A stretch of 64,000 nucleotides of DNA from Paracoccus homiensis (lineage in GTDB: Bacteria > Pseudomonadota > Alphaproteobacteria > Rhodobacterales > Rhodobacteraceae). The stretch is from positions 310,001-374,000 of the forward strand of contig NZ_FOHO01000001.1 in NCBI RefSeq assembly GCF_900111675.1, in the 5' to 3' direction. Under the pieces are notes generated by a model. It did no database searches, was not told the origin of the DNA, and was given only the letters and a program-made list of their open reading frames with translations. The translations under genes and the position numbers were made by a program. The number at the start of each line of letters is the position of its first letter. The stretch's first letter is position 1. This document shows positions 18,881-29,279 of the stretch, in pieces.

Positions 18881-20047
18881 ATGAAAATTAGAGATATCTT
18901 CATCCACGGTGCGGCCCGGACCCCGATGGGCGGGTTGCAGGGGGCACTGTCGGGTCAGACGGCGGCGCAGCTGGGGGGCACCGCCATCAAGGCCGCACTT
19001 GAGCGCGCAAACACGGCCGCCGACCAGCCGCAGGCGCTGTTCATGGGCTGTGTTCTGCCCGCGGGTCAGGGTCAGGCCCCCGCGCGGCAGGCGGGATTCG
19101 CGGCTGGCCTGCCGCAGACGGTTCCGGCCACGACGCTGAACAAGATGTGCGGCTCGGGGATGCAGGCGGTGATGATGGCGGGCGACATGATTCGCGCAGG
19201 CAGCGCCGATCTGGTCGTGGCCGGCGGCATGGAAAGCATGTCGAACGCGCCCTACCTGCTGCCCAAGATGCGGGCAGGCGCACGGCTGGGTCATGGGCAG
19301 GTGATCGACCACATGTTTCTGGACGGGCTGGAGGACGCCTATGACAAGGGCCGCCTGATGGGCACCTTTGCCGAGGATTGCGCCGCCGAATTCGCCTTTG
19401 GCCGCGAGGCGCAGGACGACTATGCGCTGGCCAGCCTGTCGCGCGCCAATCGCGCCATCGAAACCGGGGCCTTTGCGCGGGAAATCGCGCCTGTCATCAT
19501 CAGCACCCGCAAGGGCGAGGAAATCGTCGATACCGACGAACAGCCCGGCAATGCGCGACCCGACAAGATCCCCCAACTGAAGCCCGCCTTCCGCAAGGAC
19601 GGTACGGTGACGGCGGCCAATTCCAGCTCTATCTCGGACGGCGCGGCGGCACTTGTCATCAGCGCGCAGGAACAGGGCGCGATCGCCCGCATCGTCGGCT
19701 ATGCCAGTCACGGGCAGGAACCCGGCAAATTCCCGACCGCGCCCGTCCCCGCCGCGGAAAAGCTGCTGACCGCAATCGGCTGGACCAAGGACGAGGTCGA
19801 TCTGTGGGAGGTGAACGAAGCCTTCGCCGTCGTGCCCATGGCCTTCATGGCGCGGATGGACCTGCCGCACGACAAGGTCAACGTGAATGGCGGCGCCTGC
19901 GCGCTTGGCCACCCGATCGGGGCCTCGGGCGCGCGGATCATCGTGACCCTGATCCATGCATTGCAGGCGGCGGGCAAGCGCCGCGGCGTCGCGGCCATCT
20001 GTATCGGCGGCGGCGAGGGCACGGCGATTGCCATCGAACTGATCTGA
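18881..20047 (+). CDS. Acetyl-CoA C-acetyltransferase (thiolase)
   Basis: Condenses two acetyl-CoA to acetoacetyl-CoA or works in reverse. The 388-residue protein has the nucleophile Cys in LNKMCGSGMQAVMMAG, the His in GGACALGHPIGASGARI and the base Cys in AAICIGGGEGTAIAIEL. NEAFA is also present. No phaB or other beta-oxidation gene is adjacent, so PHB synthesis, ketone-body use or general degradation cannot be separated. A strong hairpin follows. Confidence 0.93.
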   Translation: MKIRDIFIHGAARTPMGGLQGALSGQTAAQLGGTAIKAALERANTAADQPQALFMGCVLPAGQGQAPARQAGFAAGLPQTVPATTLNKMCGSGMQAVMMAGDMIRAGSADLVVAGGMESMSNAPYLLPKMRAGARLGHGQVIDHMFLDGLEDAYDKGRLMGTFAEDCAAEFAFGREAQDDYALASLSRANRAIETGAFAREIAPVIISTRKGEEIVDTDEQPGNARPDKIPQLKPAFRKDGTVTAANSSSISDGAAALVISAQEQGAIARIVGYASHGQEPGKFPTAPVPAAEKLLTAIGWTKDEVDLWEVNEAFAVVPMAFMARMDLPHDKVNVNGGACALGHPIGASGARIIVTLIHALQAAGKRRGVAAICIGGGEGTAIAIELI

Positions 20048-20062
20048 CTGCACAATATCCGG

Positions 20063-20099
20063 GCAAGGGGCGGCGCATTTGACCTGCGCCGCCCCTTGC
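20063..20099 (+). terminator. Strong hairpin after the thiolase gene
   Basis: GCAAGGGGCGGCGCA and TGCGCCGCCCCTTGC form a perfect 15-bp stem with loop TTTGACC, starting 16 bases after the stop codon. No T-run follows, so it may act with Rho or as mRNA 3' protection. Confidence 0.65.
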
Positions 20100-20221
20100 G
20101 TCACTGAAAATGCCGGAACTTTCGGCAGGTTCCCGCCATTCCCTTGTGGACTCGCGGCCGACTGTCTCGGATCATCCGACTGTTGCGTTGATCCGTCGGT
20201 TCCTTTGTCCAATGTGGGGGG

Positions 20222-21634
20222 ATGATGACATTCTATAACGAAATGCTTGAAGGGGATCGGGTGCGCGATCCCTATGCGCGGCTCAGTGAATGGGTCGAAA
20301 CCATGCCCCAGGACTTCCGCCAGATGAAACAGGCCGAGGCCGAGGATCTGTTCCGCCGTATCGGCATCACCTTCGCCGTCTATGGCGAGGGCGGCGACCC
20401 CGACCGCCTGATCCCCTTCGACATGATGCCGCGGGTCTTCGAACAGGCCGAGTGGCGCAAGCTGGAACGCGGCATCAAGCAACGCGCCCGCGCCTTGAAC
20501 GCCTTTCTGCGCGACGTCTATGGCCGTGGCGAAATCATCCGCGCGGGCCGCATTCCGGCGCGGCTGGTCTATCGCAACGAGGCCTATGAAAAGGCCGTCG
20601 TGGGCTTTGTGCCCCCGCGCGGGGTCTATTCCCATATCATCGGCGTCGATCTGGTCCGCACGGCGAAGGACGAATTCTACGTGCTGGAGGATAACTGCCG
20701 CACCCCGTCCGGGGTCAGCTATATGCTGGAGAACCGCGAGATCATGATGCGGATGTTTCCGCAGCTGTTCCGCCAGAACCGGATCGAGCCGGTGGACCAG
20801 TATCCGCAACTGCTGCGCCATACGCTGGAATCGGTGGCACCGCAGAAATGCGACAGCCGCCCGACCTGCGTCATCCTGACGCCGGGCCATTACAACAGCG
20901 CCTATTACGAACACAGCTTTCTGGCCAATCTGATGGGGGTCGAACTGGTCGAGGGCGCGGATCTGTTCGTGGATGGCGAATTCGTCTACATGCGCACCAC
21001 GCAGGGGCCCAAGCGGGTCGATGTGATCTATCGCCGGATCGACGATCCCTTCCTTGATCCGCTGTGTTTCCGGCCGGATTCGATGCTGGGCATTCCGGGT
21101 CTGATGGATGTCTATCGTTCGGGCGGGGTGTCGATCTGTTCGGCGCCCGGCGCGGGTGTGGCCGATGACAAGGCGATCTATACGTTCGTGCCGGAAATGG
21201 TCCGCTTTTATCTGGGCGAAGAGCCGATCCTGAACAATGTCCAGACCTGGACGCTGTGGAAGGATGACGATTACCGCTATGTGATGGACAACCTGCCGGA
21301 TCTGGTCGTCAAAGAGGTTCACGGCTCGGGCGGGTATGGGATGCTGGTCGGCCCCAAATCCACCAGGGAAGAGGTCGAGATCTTTCGCAAGAAGATCGAG
21401 GCCAACCCCTCGAACTATATCGCGCAGCCGACGCTGTCGCTGTCGACCTGCCCGACCTTTGTCGAGGAAGGCGTCGCGCCGCGCCATGTGGACCTGCGCC
21501 CCTATTGCCTGTGCGGCGACCGGATCGAACTTGTGCCCGGCGGCCTGACCCGCGTCGCCCTGCGCGAGGGCAGCCTTGTCGTGAACTCGTCGCAAGGCGG
21601 GGGCGTCAAGGACACCTGGGTCCTGTCGGAATAA
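20222..21634 (+). CDS. Circularly permuted ATP-grasp protein of the Anbu operon
   Basis: A 470-residue protein of the circularly permuted ATP-grasp (formerly DUF404/DUF407) family. DGEFVYMRTTQGPKRVDVIY, RRIDDPFLDPLCFRPDSMLG, VKEVHGSGGYGMLVGP and NYIAQPTLSLSTCPTF are characteristic. Such enzymes are predicted to form amide or peptide bonds with ATP. It heads a run of four genes (ATP-grasp, alpha-E, transglutaminase-like, Anbu peptidase) conserved together in many proteobacteria. Published genomic analysis predicts that they make and process a peptide-like tag or metabolite, but no product is established to my knowledge. Starts with two adjacent ATGs; the first is used here. Confidence 0.9.
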   Translation: MMTFYNEMLEGDRVRDPYARLSEWVETMPQDFRQMKQAEAEDLFRRIGITFAVYGEGGDPDRLIPFDMMPRVFEQAEWRKLERGIKQRARALNAFLRDVYGRGEIIRAGRIPARLVYRNEAYEKAVVGFVPPRGVYSHIIGVDLVRTAKDEFYVLEDNCRTPSGVSYMLENREIMMRMFPQLFRQNRIEPVDQYPQLLRHTLESVAPQKCDSRPTCVILTPGHYNSAYYEHSFLANLMGVELVEGADLFVDGEFVYMRTTQGPKRVDVIYRRIDDPFLDPLCFRPDSMLGIPGLMDVYRSGGVSICSAPGAGVADDKAIYTFVPEMVRFYLGEEPILNNVQTWTLWKDDDYRYVMDNLPDLVVKEVHGSGGYGMLVGPKSTREEVEIFRKKIEANPSNYIAQPTLSLSTCPTFVEEGVAPRHVDLRPYCLCGDRIELVPGGLTRVALREGSLVVNSSQGGGVKDTWVLSE

Positions 21635-21649
21635 GAGGAGGGACAACAC

Positions 21650-22606
21650 ATGCTTAGCCGGACCGCCTCGAACCTGTTCTGGATGGGTCGCCATCTTGAA
21701 CGCGCCGACACCGCCGCCCGCCTGCTGGATGTAGGTCAGCGGATCACCCTGTTGCCGAATACGGAAGCCGGGTATCAGAACGAATGGAACGCGCTGTTGC
21801 GCGCTTCGGGCACTGCTGAGGTCTTTGCCAGCAAATATGGCGAGGCCACGCAGGAAAAGATCGAGGAATTCATCTTCTTCGACCGCGACAACCCATCATC
21901 GGTCGTCTCATGCATCGAAAAGGCCCGCGAGGCCGGGCGCATCGTCCGCACCGCGCTGACCAGTCAGGTCTGGGACGCGCTGAACGTGGCCTTTCAGGAA
22001 CTGCGCCGGATCGAGCGGACCCCAAGGGCAAAGCTGGACACCGCGACGCTGACCGATTTCACCACCGGCCATATCTCGACCGTGCGCGGCGCGATCAATG
22101 CCACGCAGCTGCGCAATGACGGCTGGCATTTCATGCATACGGGTTACGGCCTTGAACGCGCCGATGCCACGGCGCGGCTGCTGGACGTGAAATATTTCGT
22201 GCTGCTGCCCCGGATCGAGTTCGTCGGCTCGGGTCTGGACACCTATCAATGGCAGGTGATCCTGCGCGCCCTGTCGGCGCATCGGGCGTTCCACTGGGCC
22301 TATGGCGGCGACATTTCCGCCGCGCGGGTGGCCGATTTCCTGATCCTGAACGGCGAAAGCCCCCGCTCGCTGATCACCTCGCTTTACGAGACGGTCTGGC
22401 ATCTGGAAGGCATCGCCCGCCGCTATGGCGACAGCGCGCCGACCAGTGCCCGCGATCAGGCCCGCCATTCGCTTGAGGCGCTGCAATCGCGCGATATCGA
22501 CATGATCTTCGACGAGGGGCTGCACGAATTTCTCAGCTGGTTCATCGGCGAGATCGGGACGATCTCGAACCGGGTGCATCAGGACTATCTGCTAGGGGGG
22601 GCCTAA
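21650..22606 (+). CDS. Alpha-E domain protein of the Anbu operon
   Basis: All-helical alpha-E protein (formerly DUF403), 318 residues. MLSRTASNLFWMGRHLERAD is the family's opening; a similar helix pattern recurs at GYGLERADATARLLDVKYFV. Function is unknown; it always travels with the circularly permuted ATP-grasp partner, so a common complex is likely. Strong ribosome-binding site GAGGAGGG, 15 bases after the ATP-grasp stop. Confidence 0.9.
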   Translation: MLSRTASNLFWMGRHLERADTAARLLDVGQRITLLPNTEAGYQNEWNALLRASGTAEVFASKYGEATQEKIEEFIFFDRDNPSSVVSCIEKAREAGRIVRTALTSQVWDALNVAFQELRRIERTPRAKLDTATLTDFTTGHISTVRGAINATQLRNDGWHFMHTGYGLERADATARLLDVKYFVLLPRIEFVGSGLDTYQWQVILRALSAHRAFHWAYGGDISAARVADFLILNGESPRSLITSLYETVWHLEGIARRYGDSAPTSARDQARHSLEALQSRDIDMIFDEGLHEFLSWFIGEIGTISNRVHQDYLLGGA

Positions 22607-22609
22607 GCC

Positions 22610-23422
22610 ATGAAGCTGCGCATCTCGCACGAGACGACCTATGGCTATGACATGCCCATCCGCAACCTGGTGCAAAGCCTGCGCCTGACGCCATCTGTCT
22701 TCGAGGGGCAGAAAACCCATGAATGGCTGATCGAGGTGACGAACGGCCTGAAAGGGCCCGGCTTTCGCGACGGCGCGGGCGACTGGGTCGAGGGCTGGAC
22801 CGTGCGTGGCCCGGTGCAGGAAATCACCGTCCGCACCTCGGGCCATATCGAAACCCGCGACACCGCGGGTGTCCTGCGCGGACATCGCGAGATCATTCAC
22901 CCGCTGGCCTATCTGCGCGACACCAAACCGACCGCGCCCGACGAGGCGCTGCGCGAGCTTGCGCATTCGGTGGACGGCTCGACCGATGATGCGCTGGATC
23001 TGTCACATCGGCTGTCCTCGGCGGTGACCGATGCCATTGCTTTCCGTCCCGGCGTCACCGAGGCGCATACCACCGCGGCCGAGGCGCTGGCCCTGGGCGA
23101 GGGCGTCTGCCAGGACCACAGCCACGCGCTGATCGCGCTGGCAAGGCTGCGCGGGCTGCCCGCGCGCTATGTCTCGGGGTATCTGCACTCGACGCTGGAC
23201 GGCCAACCCCATGATGCCGCCCATGCCTGGGCGGAAATCCATGTCGGCGGCCTTGGCTGGGTCGGTTTCGATGCCGCCAACCGGTGCTGTCCCGACGAAC
23301 GCTATGTCCGTCTGGGATCGGGTCTGGACAGTTCTGATGCCGCGCCGATCCGGGGCGTAGCGATGGGATCGGGGGCCGAACGTCTGGACGTGGCCGTCCA
23401 TGTCGAGGAAATCGCACAATAG
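22610..23422 (+). CDS. Transglutaminase-like cysteine protease of the Anbu operon
   Basis: A 270-residue protein with N-terminal beta domain and papain-fold transglutaminase core. Catalytic triad is visible: Cys167 in GEGVCQDHSHALIALAR, His205 in HDAAHAWAEIHV, Asp221 in GWVGFDAANR. Bacterial members usually act as peptidases rather than cross-linkers. It starts three bases after the alpha-E stop, so it is in the same operon. No signal peptide, therefore cytoplasmic. Confidence 0.92.
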   Translation: MKLRISHETTYGYDMPIRNLVQSLRLTPSVFEGQKTHEWLIEVTNGLKGPGFRDGAGDWVEGWTVRGPVQEITVRTSGHIETRDTAGVLRGHREIIHPLAYLRDTKPTAPDEALRELAHSVDGSTDDALDLSHRLSSAVTDAIAFRPGVTEAHTTAAEALALGEGVCQDHSHALIALARLRGLPARYVSGYLHSTLDGQPHDAAHAWAEIHVGGLGWVGFDAANRCCPDERYVRLGSGLDSSDAAPIRGVAMGSGAERLDVAVHVEEIAQ

Positions 23423-23507
23423 CCCGGCGGACCTGACCGAAAGGAAAGATTGCGACCCGCAGCCGCGATGCCTAGATTGCGGGTTGATTTGAATGGGACG
23501 AACCTGA

Positions 23508-24233
23508 ATGACTTACTGCGTCGGCCTGAAGCTGAATGCCGGGCTGGTCTTGCTGTCCGACACCCGCACCAATGCCGGGCTGGACAATATTTCCTGCTAT
23601 CGCAAGATGTTCATCTTTGAAGAACCGGGTGAACGCAGCCTAGTGATCATGACCGCCGGGTCGCTGTCGGTGACCCAGACCACGCTGGCCCGTCTGGAAG
23701 AGGCCATCGAGGACGAGATGGCCGACGAGACCACGTCGATCATGAAGGCGCCGAACATGCTGCGTGTGGCCACGATCATCGGCGATACCCTGACCCGCAC
23801 CCGCCGCGAGATCGCCGATCAGTGCCGCGATCTGAAACAGCAGGCCTCGGCCAGCATGATCGTCGCCGGTCAGCGCAGGGGCGGCGACATGCGCATGTTC
23901 CTGATCTATCCCGAAGGCAACTTCATCGAGGCGACCGATGACACGCCCTTCCTGCAGATCGGCGAACATAAATACGGCAAGCCCATCCTCGACCGCGTCG
24001 TGACCCCCGATACCAGCCTGTCGGACGCGCAGAAGGCGGTGCTTCTGTCGATGGATTCGACCCTGCGGTCGAACCTGTCGGTGGGGATGCCGCTGGATCT
24101 GGCGGTGATGGAAAAGGACGCCTGCCGGGTCACCACCCGCCGCCGCATTCAGGAAGGCGACCCCGATTTCATGGAAATGAGCGCCGCCTGGTCCGCCGCG
24201 CTGCGTGACAGTTTCACCAAGGTCACGCTTTAA
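23508..24233 (+). CDS. Anbu, proteasome-like peptidase
   Basis: A 241-residue Ntn-hydrolase fold protein related to proteasome beta subunits and HslV. It begins MTYCVGLKLNAGLVLLSDTR; removal of Met exposes Thr2 as the expected N-terminal nucleophile. SDTRTNAGLDNISCYRKMF and LVIMTAGSLSVTQTTLARL are typical of Anbu. Structures of homologues show open helical or ring assemblies instead of closed barrels. An 85-base gap from the transglutaminase gene may include an own promoter. No ATPase partner is nearby. Confidence 0.92.
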   Translation: MTYCVGLKLNAGLVLLSDTRTNAGLDNISCYRKMFIFEEPGERSLVIMTAGSLSVTQTTLARLEEAIEDEMADETTSIMKAPNMLRVATIIGDTLTRTRREIADQCRDLKQQASASMIVAGQRRGGDMRMFLIYPEGNFIEATDDTPFLQIGEHKYGKPILDRVVTPDTSLSDAQKAVLLSMDSTLRSNLSVGMPLDLAVMEKDACRVTTRRRIQEGDPDFMEMSAAWSAALRDSFTKVTL

Positions 24234-24313
24234 ACCACGACTTTCCCCGGAACGGCGTTGAGGCAACCCCTCTGCCGCGTTAAGCAGCAGGGACGCCCAC
24301 CCGGAGGAGAGAC

Positions 24314-26593
24314 ATGGCAGAAAAGACGCGCCGCGGCACCCGCATCACGCCCGAAGAGGCGCTGGCCTACCATATGGAGCCCAGCCCGGGGAAATACGAC
24401 ATCACCGCCTCGACCCCGATGGCGACACAGCGCGACCTGTCCCTGGCCTACAGCCCCGGTGTGGCCGTTCCGGTGCAGGCGATCGCCGACAAGCCCGAAA
24501 CCGCCTATGACTATACCACCAAGGGCAACATGGTGGCGGTGATCTCGAACGGGACGGCCATCCTTGGCATGGGCAATCTGGGTGCGCTGGCCTCGAAGCC
24601 GGTGATGGAAGGCAAGGCGGTGCTGTTCAAGCGCTTTGCCGACGTGAATGCCATCGACATCGAACTGGATACCGAGGATGCCGATGAGTTCATCAACGCC
24701 GTGCGCCTGATGGGTCCGACCTTCGGCGGCATCAATCTGGAAGACATCAAGGCGCCGGAATGTTTCATCATCGAACAGCGGCTGAAGGAACTGATGGACA
24801 TTCCGGTCTTTCACGACGACCAGCATGGCACCGCCGTGATCTGCGCCGCCGGCCTGATCAATGCGCTGGAACTGTCGGGCAAGAAGATCGAGGATGTGCG
24901 CATCGTCCTGAACGGCGCGGGGGCGGCCGGGATCGCCTGTCTGGAACTGCTGAAATCCATGGGCGCGCGGCATGAAAACTGCATCATGTGCGACACCAAG
25001 GGCGTGATCTATCAGGGTCGCACCGAGGGCATGAACCAGTGGAAATCGGCCCATGCGGTCGTCACCGAAGCCCGCAGCCTGGAAGAGGCCATGAAAGGCG
25101 CGGACGTGTTCCTGGGTGTCAGCGCCAAGGGTGCGGTCACGCAGGACATGGTGCAATCCATGGCCGACAATCCGGTCATCTTCGCCATGGCGAACCCGGA
25201 CCCGGAAATCACCCCCGAGGATGCCCATGCCGTCCGCCCCGATGCCATCGTGGCCACCGGGCGCAGCGACTATCCCAATCAGGTGAACAACGTCCTGGGC
25301 TTTCCCTATCTGTTCCGCGGTGCGCTGGACATTCATGCCCGCGCCATCAACGATGACATGAAGATCGCCTGCGCGCAGGCCCTTGCCGAACTGGCCCGCG
25401 AGGATGTCCCCGACGAGGTTGCCGTCGCCTATGGCCGCAAGCTGCAATTCGGGCGCGATTACATCATCCCGACGCCCTTCGACCCGCGCCTGATCCATGT
25501 CGTGCCGCCCGCCGTCGCGCGTGCGGGCATGGACACGGGCGTCGCGCGCCGCCCGATCATCGACATGGACGGCTATGTCCAGTCGCTGAAGAACCGGATG
25601 GATCCGACCGCCGCGATCCTTCAGGGCATCCATGCCCGCGCCCGCGCCAAGCAGGCCCGCATGATCTTTGCCGAGGGCGACGAGCCCCGCGTCCTGCGTG
25701 CCGCCGTCGCATGGCAGCGCGCCAATATGGGCCAGGCACTGGTCGTCGGCCGCGAGGCCGAGGTCAAATCCGAGCTTGAGGCCCTGGGCCTTGGCGATGC
25801 CTTCCGCGAAATCACCGTGGTCAATGCCGCCAACACCCGCCACCTCGAGGCGTATCACGACTTTCTCTATCAGCGCCTGCAACGCAAGGGCGTGGACCGC
25901 GAAGATGCCTACAAGCTGGCCAATCGCGACCGCCATGTCTTTGCCGCGCTGATGCTGGCGCATGGCCATGCCGATGGTCTGGTGACCGGCGCCACGCGCA
26001 AGAACGCGCATGTGCTGGCGCAGATCGGCCATGTCTTTGACCTGCGGCCGCAGGATGGCGCGGTCGGCATCACCGGCGTCCTACACAAGGGCCGGATCGT
26101 GCTGATCGGGGATACGCTGGTCCATGAATGGCCCGACGCCGAGGATCTGGCCGATATCGCAACCCGCGGCGCGCATGTGGCCCGCGGGCTGGGTCTGGAT
26201 CCGCGCGTGGCCTTCCTGTCCTTCTCGAACTTCGGCTACCCGGTCAGCGAACGCGCAACCAAGATGGCCGAGGCTCCACGGGTTCTGGATGCGCGCGGCG
26301 TCGATTTCGAATACGAGGGCGAGATGACCGTGGACGTCGCCCTGAACCCCGAGGCGGCGGCCCGCTATCCGTTCAGCCGCCTGACCGGAGCAGCCAATGT
26401 TCTGGTCGTGCCGGCGCGGCACTCGGCCTCGATCTCGGTCAAGCTGTTGCAGGAAATGGCCGGGGCGACGGTGATCGGCCCGATCCTGACCGGCGTGCCG
26501 AAGCCGATCCAGATCGTGTCCACCAACTCATCGGTGAATGACATCGTGAACATGGCCGCAATCGCGGCGGGCGGCGTCGGTCAGGCCGGCTGA
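24314..26593 (+). CDS. maeB: NADP-dependent malic enzyme with phosphotransacetylase-like domain
   Basis: Oxidative decarboxylation of malate to pyruvate with NADP. The 759-residue protein is the MaeB two-domain form: malic enzyme in residues 1-430 (AYSPGVAVPVQAI, FHDDQHGTAVI, VLNGAGAAGIACLELL, VFLGVSAKG) and a phosphotransacetylase-like region after about 435 (ARMIFAEGDEPRVLRAA, SFSNFGYPVSERATKM), which in characterised members binds acetyl-CoA as regulator. Strong ribosome-binding site GGAGGAG. Links the TCA cycle to pyruvate and NADPH supply. Confidence 0.96.
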   Translation: MAEKTRRGTRITPEEALAYHMEPSPGKYDITASTPMATQRDLSLAYSPGVAVPVQAIADKPETAYDYTTKGNMVAVISNGTAILGMGNLGALASKPVMEGKAVLFKRFADVNAIDIELDTEDADEFINAVRLMGPTFGGINLEDIKAPECFIIEQRLKELMDIPVFHDDQHGTAVICAAGLINALELSGKKIEDVRIVLNGAGAAGIACLELLKSMGARHENCIMCDTKGVIYQGRTEGMNQWKSAHAVVTEARSLEEAMKGADVFLGVSAKGAVTQDMVQSMADNPVIFAMANPDPEITPEDAHAVRPDAIVATGRSDYPNQVNNVLGFPYLFRGALDIHARAINDDMKIACAQALAELAREDVPDEVAVAYGRKLQFGRDYIIPTPFDPRLIHVVPPAVARAGMDTGVARRPIIDMDGYVQSLKNRMDPTAAILQGIHARARAKQARMIFAEGDEPRVLRAAVAWQRANMGQALVVGREAEVKSELEALGLGDAFREITVVNAANTRHLEAYHDFLYQRLQRKGVDREDAYKLANRDRHVFAALMLAHGHADGLVTGATRKNAHVLAQIGHVFDLRPQDGAVGITGVLHKGRIVLIGDTLVHEWPDAEDLADIATRGAHVARGLGLDPRVAFLSFSNFGYPVSERATKMAEAPRVLDARGVDFEYEGEMTVDVALNPEAAARYPFSRLTGAANVLVVPARHSASISVKLLQEMAGATVIGPILTGVPKPIQIVSTNSSVNDIVNMAAIAAGGVGQAG

Positions 26594-26618
26594 CACAGCG
26601 GGAATCGCGCGGCGGGGA

Positions 26619-27509
26619 TCAGTCTTCGCCGCGCCGTTCGGCCAGATCGAACTGATGCTGACGCTCGCGGAACCGCGCGCGGTCCTCGGCGGTATATTCA
26701 TCGACACAATGGTGGCAGCAGACGCCCTCTTCATATTCGGGGCGGTCGCGATCCTCGGGCAACAGCGGGCGGCGGCAGGCGTGGCACATGATATGGCGGC
26801 CCTGACGCAGACCGTGGCCCAGGCTGACGCGCTTGTCGAAGACAAAGCATTCGCCCTGCCATTTGCTGTCCTGTTCGGGCACGTCCTCAAGATATTTCAG
26901 GATGCCGCCCTTCAGGTGGAACACATCCTCGACGCCCTGCGACATCAGGTAGTTCGTCGATTTTTCACAGCGGATGCCGCCGGTGCAGAACATGGCGATG
27001 CGCTTGTTGTGAAAGCGATGCGCGTTTTTTTCCCACCATGCCGGGAAATCACGAAAGCTGCGGGTGCCGGGATCGACCGCGCCCTCGAAGGTGCCGATGC
27101 CGACCTCGTAATCATTGCGGGTATCGATCACCGCCACATCCGGCGCGCTGATCAGCTCGTTCCAGTCGCCCGGCTCGACATAGCGGCCGACGGCGGCGGT
27201 CGGATCGACATCGGGCTGGCCCATGGTGACGATCTCGCGTTTCAGGCGCACCTTCATGCGGCCAAAGGGCATGTCGGACGCGCCGCTTTCCTTCCAGTCC
27301 AGATCGGCACAGCCCGGCAGCGCGCGGATATGGGCCAGAACGGCGTCGATCCCCTGACGGGTGCCCGCGATCGTGCCATTGATCCCTTCGCGCGCAAGCA
27401 GCAGCGTGCCGCGAATGCCCTGGGCCTCGCACAGCTGCAACAGCGGGCCGCGCAGGGCGGCGGGATCGTCGAAACGGGTAAAGTGGTATAGCGCGGCAAC
27501 GGTCAGCAT
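26619..27509 (-). CDS. trhO: tRNA uridine-34 hydroxylase TrhO (YceA)
   Basis: Oxygen-dependent hydroxylase making 5-hydroxyuridine at tRNA position 34. The 296-residue protein has an N-terminal ferredoxin-like domain ([16 protein letters not shown]), a rhodanese domain with Cys175 in [13 protein letters not shown], and a C-terminal Cys-rich segment ([19 protein letters not shown]) that may bind zinc. I start at [10 protein letters not shown]; the frame is open 28 codons further but without support. It lies downstream of and parallel to the SLC13 gene, 41 bases away. Confidence 0.94.
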   Translation of the reverse strand: MLTVAALYHFTRFDDPAALRGPLLQLCEAQGIRGTLLLAREGINGTIAGTRQGIDAVLAHIRALPGCADLDWKESGASDMPFGRMKVRLKREIVTMGQPDVDPTAAVGRYVEPGDWNELISAPDVAVIDTRNDYEVGIGTFEGAVDPGTRSFRDFPAWWEKNAHRFHNKRIAMFCTGGIRCEKSTNYLMSQGVEDVFHLKGGILKYLEDVPEQDSKWQGECFVFDKRVSLGHGLRQGRHIMCHACRRPLLPEDRDRPEYEEGVCCHHCVDEYTAEDRARFRERQHQFDLAERRGED

Positions 27510-27550
27510 GGGCGCGGCATATGCCAGCCGCGCCCTGTCTGACAAGTGCC

Positions 27551-29122
27551 TTAGAAGGTCAGGCCCATCGCCAGACCGCCCAGCAGATAGCACACTGCCG
27601 TGATCAGCAGGATGCCGACGATGTTCAGGACGACCCCGCCCCGCGCCATCTGACCGATGGTCACGGTGCCGGTGCCGAAGACGATGGCATTGGGCGGCGT
27701 ACCGACCGGCAGCATGAAGGCGCAGGTGGCGGCAAAGGCCGCCGGGATCAGCAGGCTCAGCGCGTCACTGCCGATCCCCAGCGCGACCCCGCCCAGAATC
27801 GGGATGAAGGTCGCAGCCGTCGCGGTGTTCGATGTCACCTCGGTCAGAAACAGGATGATGGTGACCACCGCCGCCACCAGAAGGATGCTGGGCAGCGCGC
27901 CAAGCCCCTGCACCTGCTGGCCGAACCACTGATCAAGACCCGAGGCGCCGACCGACGAGGCAAGGCTGAGACCGCCGCCGAACAGCAGCAGAACACCCCA
28001 GGGCAGGCCGTTTTCCGCATCCTTCCAGTCCAGAACCATGCGCTGACGCCCCTGCGCCGGCAGGATGAACATGATCAGCCCCGCGCCCACGGCAATCGCG
28101 GTATCGTCCAGCATGTCCAGCCAGGGCAGCGCGGCCTCGACACCCGGGATGTTGGTCAGAAGCCCCGGCACCACCCACAGGAAGGCCGCGCCCAGAAAGA
28201 CGAACATCACCATACGCTCGCCCTGCGCCAGCGGACCCAACGCGGCGATCTGGTCGTCGATCATCCGACGCCCGCCCGGAATTTCCGGCAGATCAAAGCG
28301 ATACAGCACGCGGGTCATCAGCACCCAGGCGATCAGGATGAAGATCAGCGCCAGGGGCAGGCCGATCACCATCCATTCCAGAAAGCCGATCTCGCGGCCC
28401 AGTTCATCGGCGGCATAGCCTGCGACGATGGCGTTGGGCGGACTGCCCAGCAGCGTGCCCAGCCCGCCCATCGAGGCCGACCACGCGATCGCCAGCACAA
28501 GGCAGACGCCGAAGGCACGGATATTCGGGTCGCTGACGACATCGCTGATCTTCTGGCCCGCCGCCAGTGCATCGTCGGCGGCGGCACCGTCCTGACGCGA
28601 ACCGCGATCCACGACCAGCGCCAGAACCGACATCCCGATGGGCAGCATCATCAGCGTGGTCGCGGTGTTTGACACCCACATCGACAGAAAACCGGTGGCC
28701 AGCATCATGCCAAGAACGATCCGGCGCGGCTGCACCCCGACCCGCGCCAGCGTCATCAACGCGACACGGCGATGCAGGCCCCATTTTTCCATCGCGATGG
28801 CGATCAGAAAGCCGCCCAGAAACAGAAAGACGATGGAACTGGCATAGGGGGCAGTGGCCTCGCCGACGCTGCGGTCGGTCAGGGCCGGGATCAGCACGAT
28901 GGGCAGCAGCGCCGTGGCCGATAGCGGGATCGCCTCGGTCATCCACCAGATCGCCATCAGCGTGCCGACCGCAGCCACGATCCGCGCATCGGCGGGCAAA
29001 CCCTCGGACCCGCCAAGAAGCACCCAGACCAAAAGCGCCATCGCGATCCCAAGGGCGCGCAGCCCCCAGATCAGCGCCGGGCTTCGTCCGCCTGTCGGCT
29101 CTTCGTAGTCGTCAATGCTCAT
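27551..29122 (-). CDS. SLC13/DASS-family sodium:dicarboxylate-type symporter
   Basis: Inner-membrane transporter of 523 residues with about 11-13 hydrophobic segments. The two family signatures are present: [15 protein letters not shown] in the first half and [16 protein letters not shown] in the second (SNT motifs for substrate and sodium), plus [15 protein letters not shown] near the end. Substrate is likely a di- or tricarboxylate or sulfate. Start MSIDDYEEP is preceded by CTAGGAGATGG. Malic enzyme is close but on the other strand, which makes C4-dicarboxylates a fair guess. Confidence 0.88.
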   Translation of the reverse strand: MSIDDYEEPTGGRSPALIWGLRALGIAMALLVWVLLGGSEGLPADARIVAAVGTLMAIWWMTEAIPLSATALLPIVLIPALTDRSVGEATAPYASSIVFLFLGGFLIAIAMEKWGLHRRVALMTLARVGVQPRRIVLGMMLATGFLSMWVSNTATTLMMLPIGMSVLALVVDRGSRQDGAAADDALAAGQKISDVVSDPNIRAFGVCLVLAIAWSASMGGLGTLLGSPPNAIVAGYAADELGREIGFLEWMVIGLPLALIFILIAWVLMTRVLYRFDLPEIPGGRRMIDDQIAALGPLAQGERMVMFVFLGAAFLWVVPGLLTNIPGVEAALPWLDMLDDTAIAVGAGLIMFILPAQGRQRMVLDWKDAENGLPWGVLLLFGGGLSLASSVGASGLDQWFGQQVQGLGALPSILLVAAVVTIILFLTEVTSNTATAATFIPILGGVALGIGSDALSLLIPAAFAATCAFMLPVGTPPNAIVFGTGTVTIGQMARGGVVLNIVGILLITAVCYLLGGLAMGLTF

Positions 29123-29279
29123 CCCATCTCCTAGCGCGGCCATGACCGCCTTTTGTGCATTCTAACGCGCCCAGCCCCGCCCCCAAAGCGATTTGCGGAA
29201 ACTGCAATCGAATCGGCAAAGATTGACGCGCGCCGGGGGGCTTCTTACTCATGACGACGGCAAGGGAAAGGAGTGCGCG

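Noticed and set aside
18833-21694. Minus-strand frame of 953 codons
   Set aside because: Antisense to the thiolase and ATP-grasp genes; no recognisable motif and shadow-type composition.
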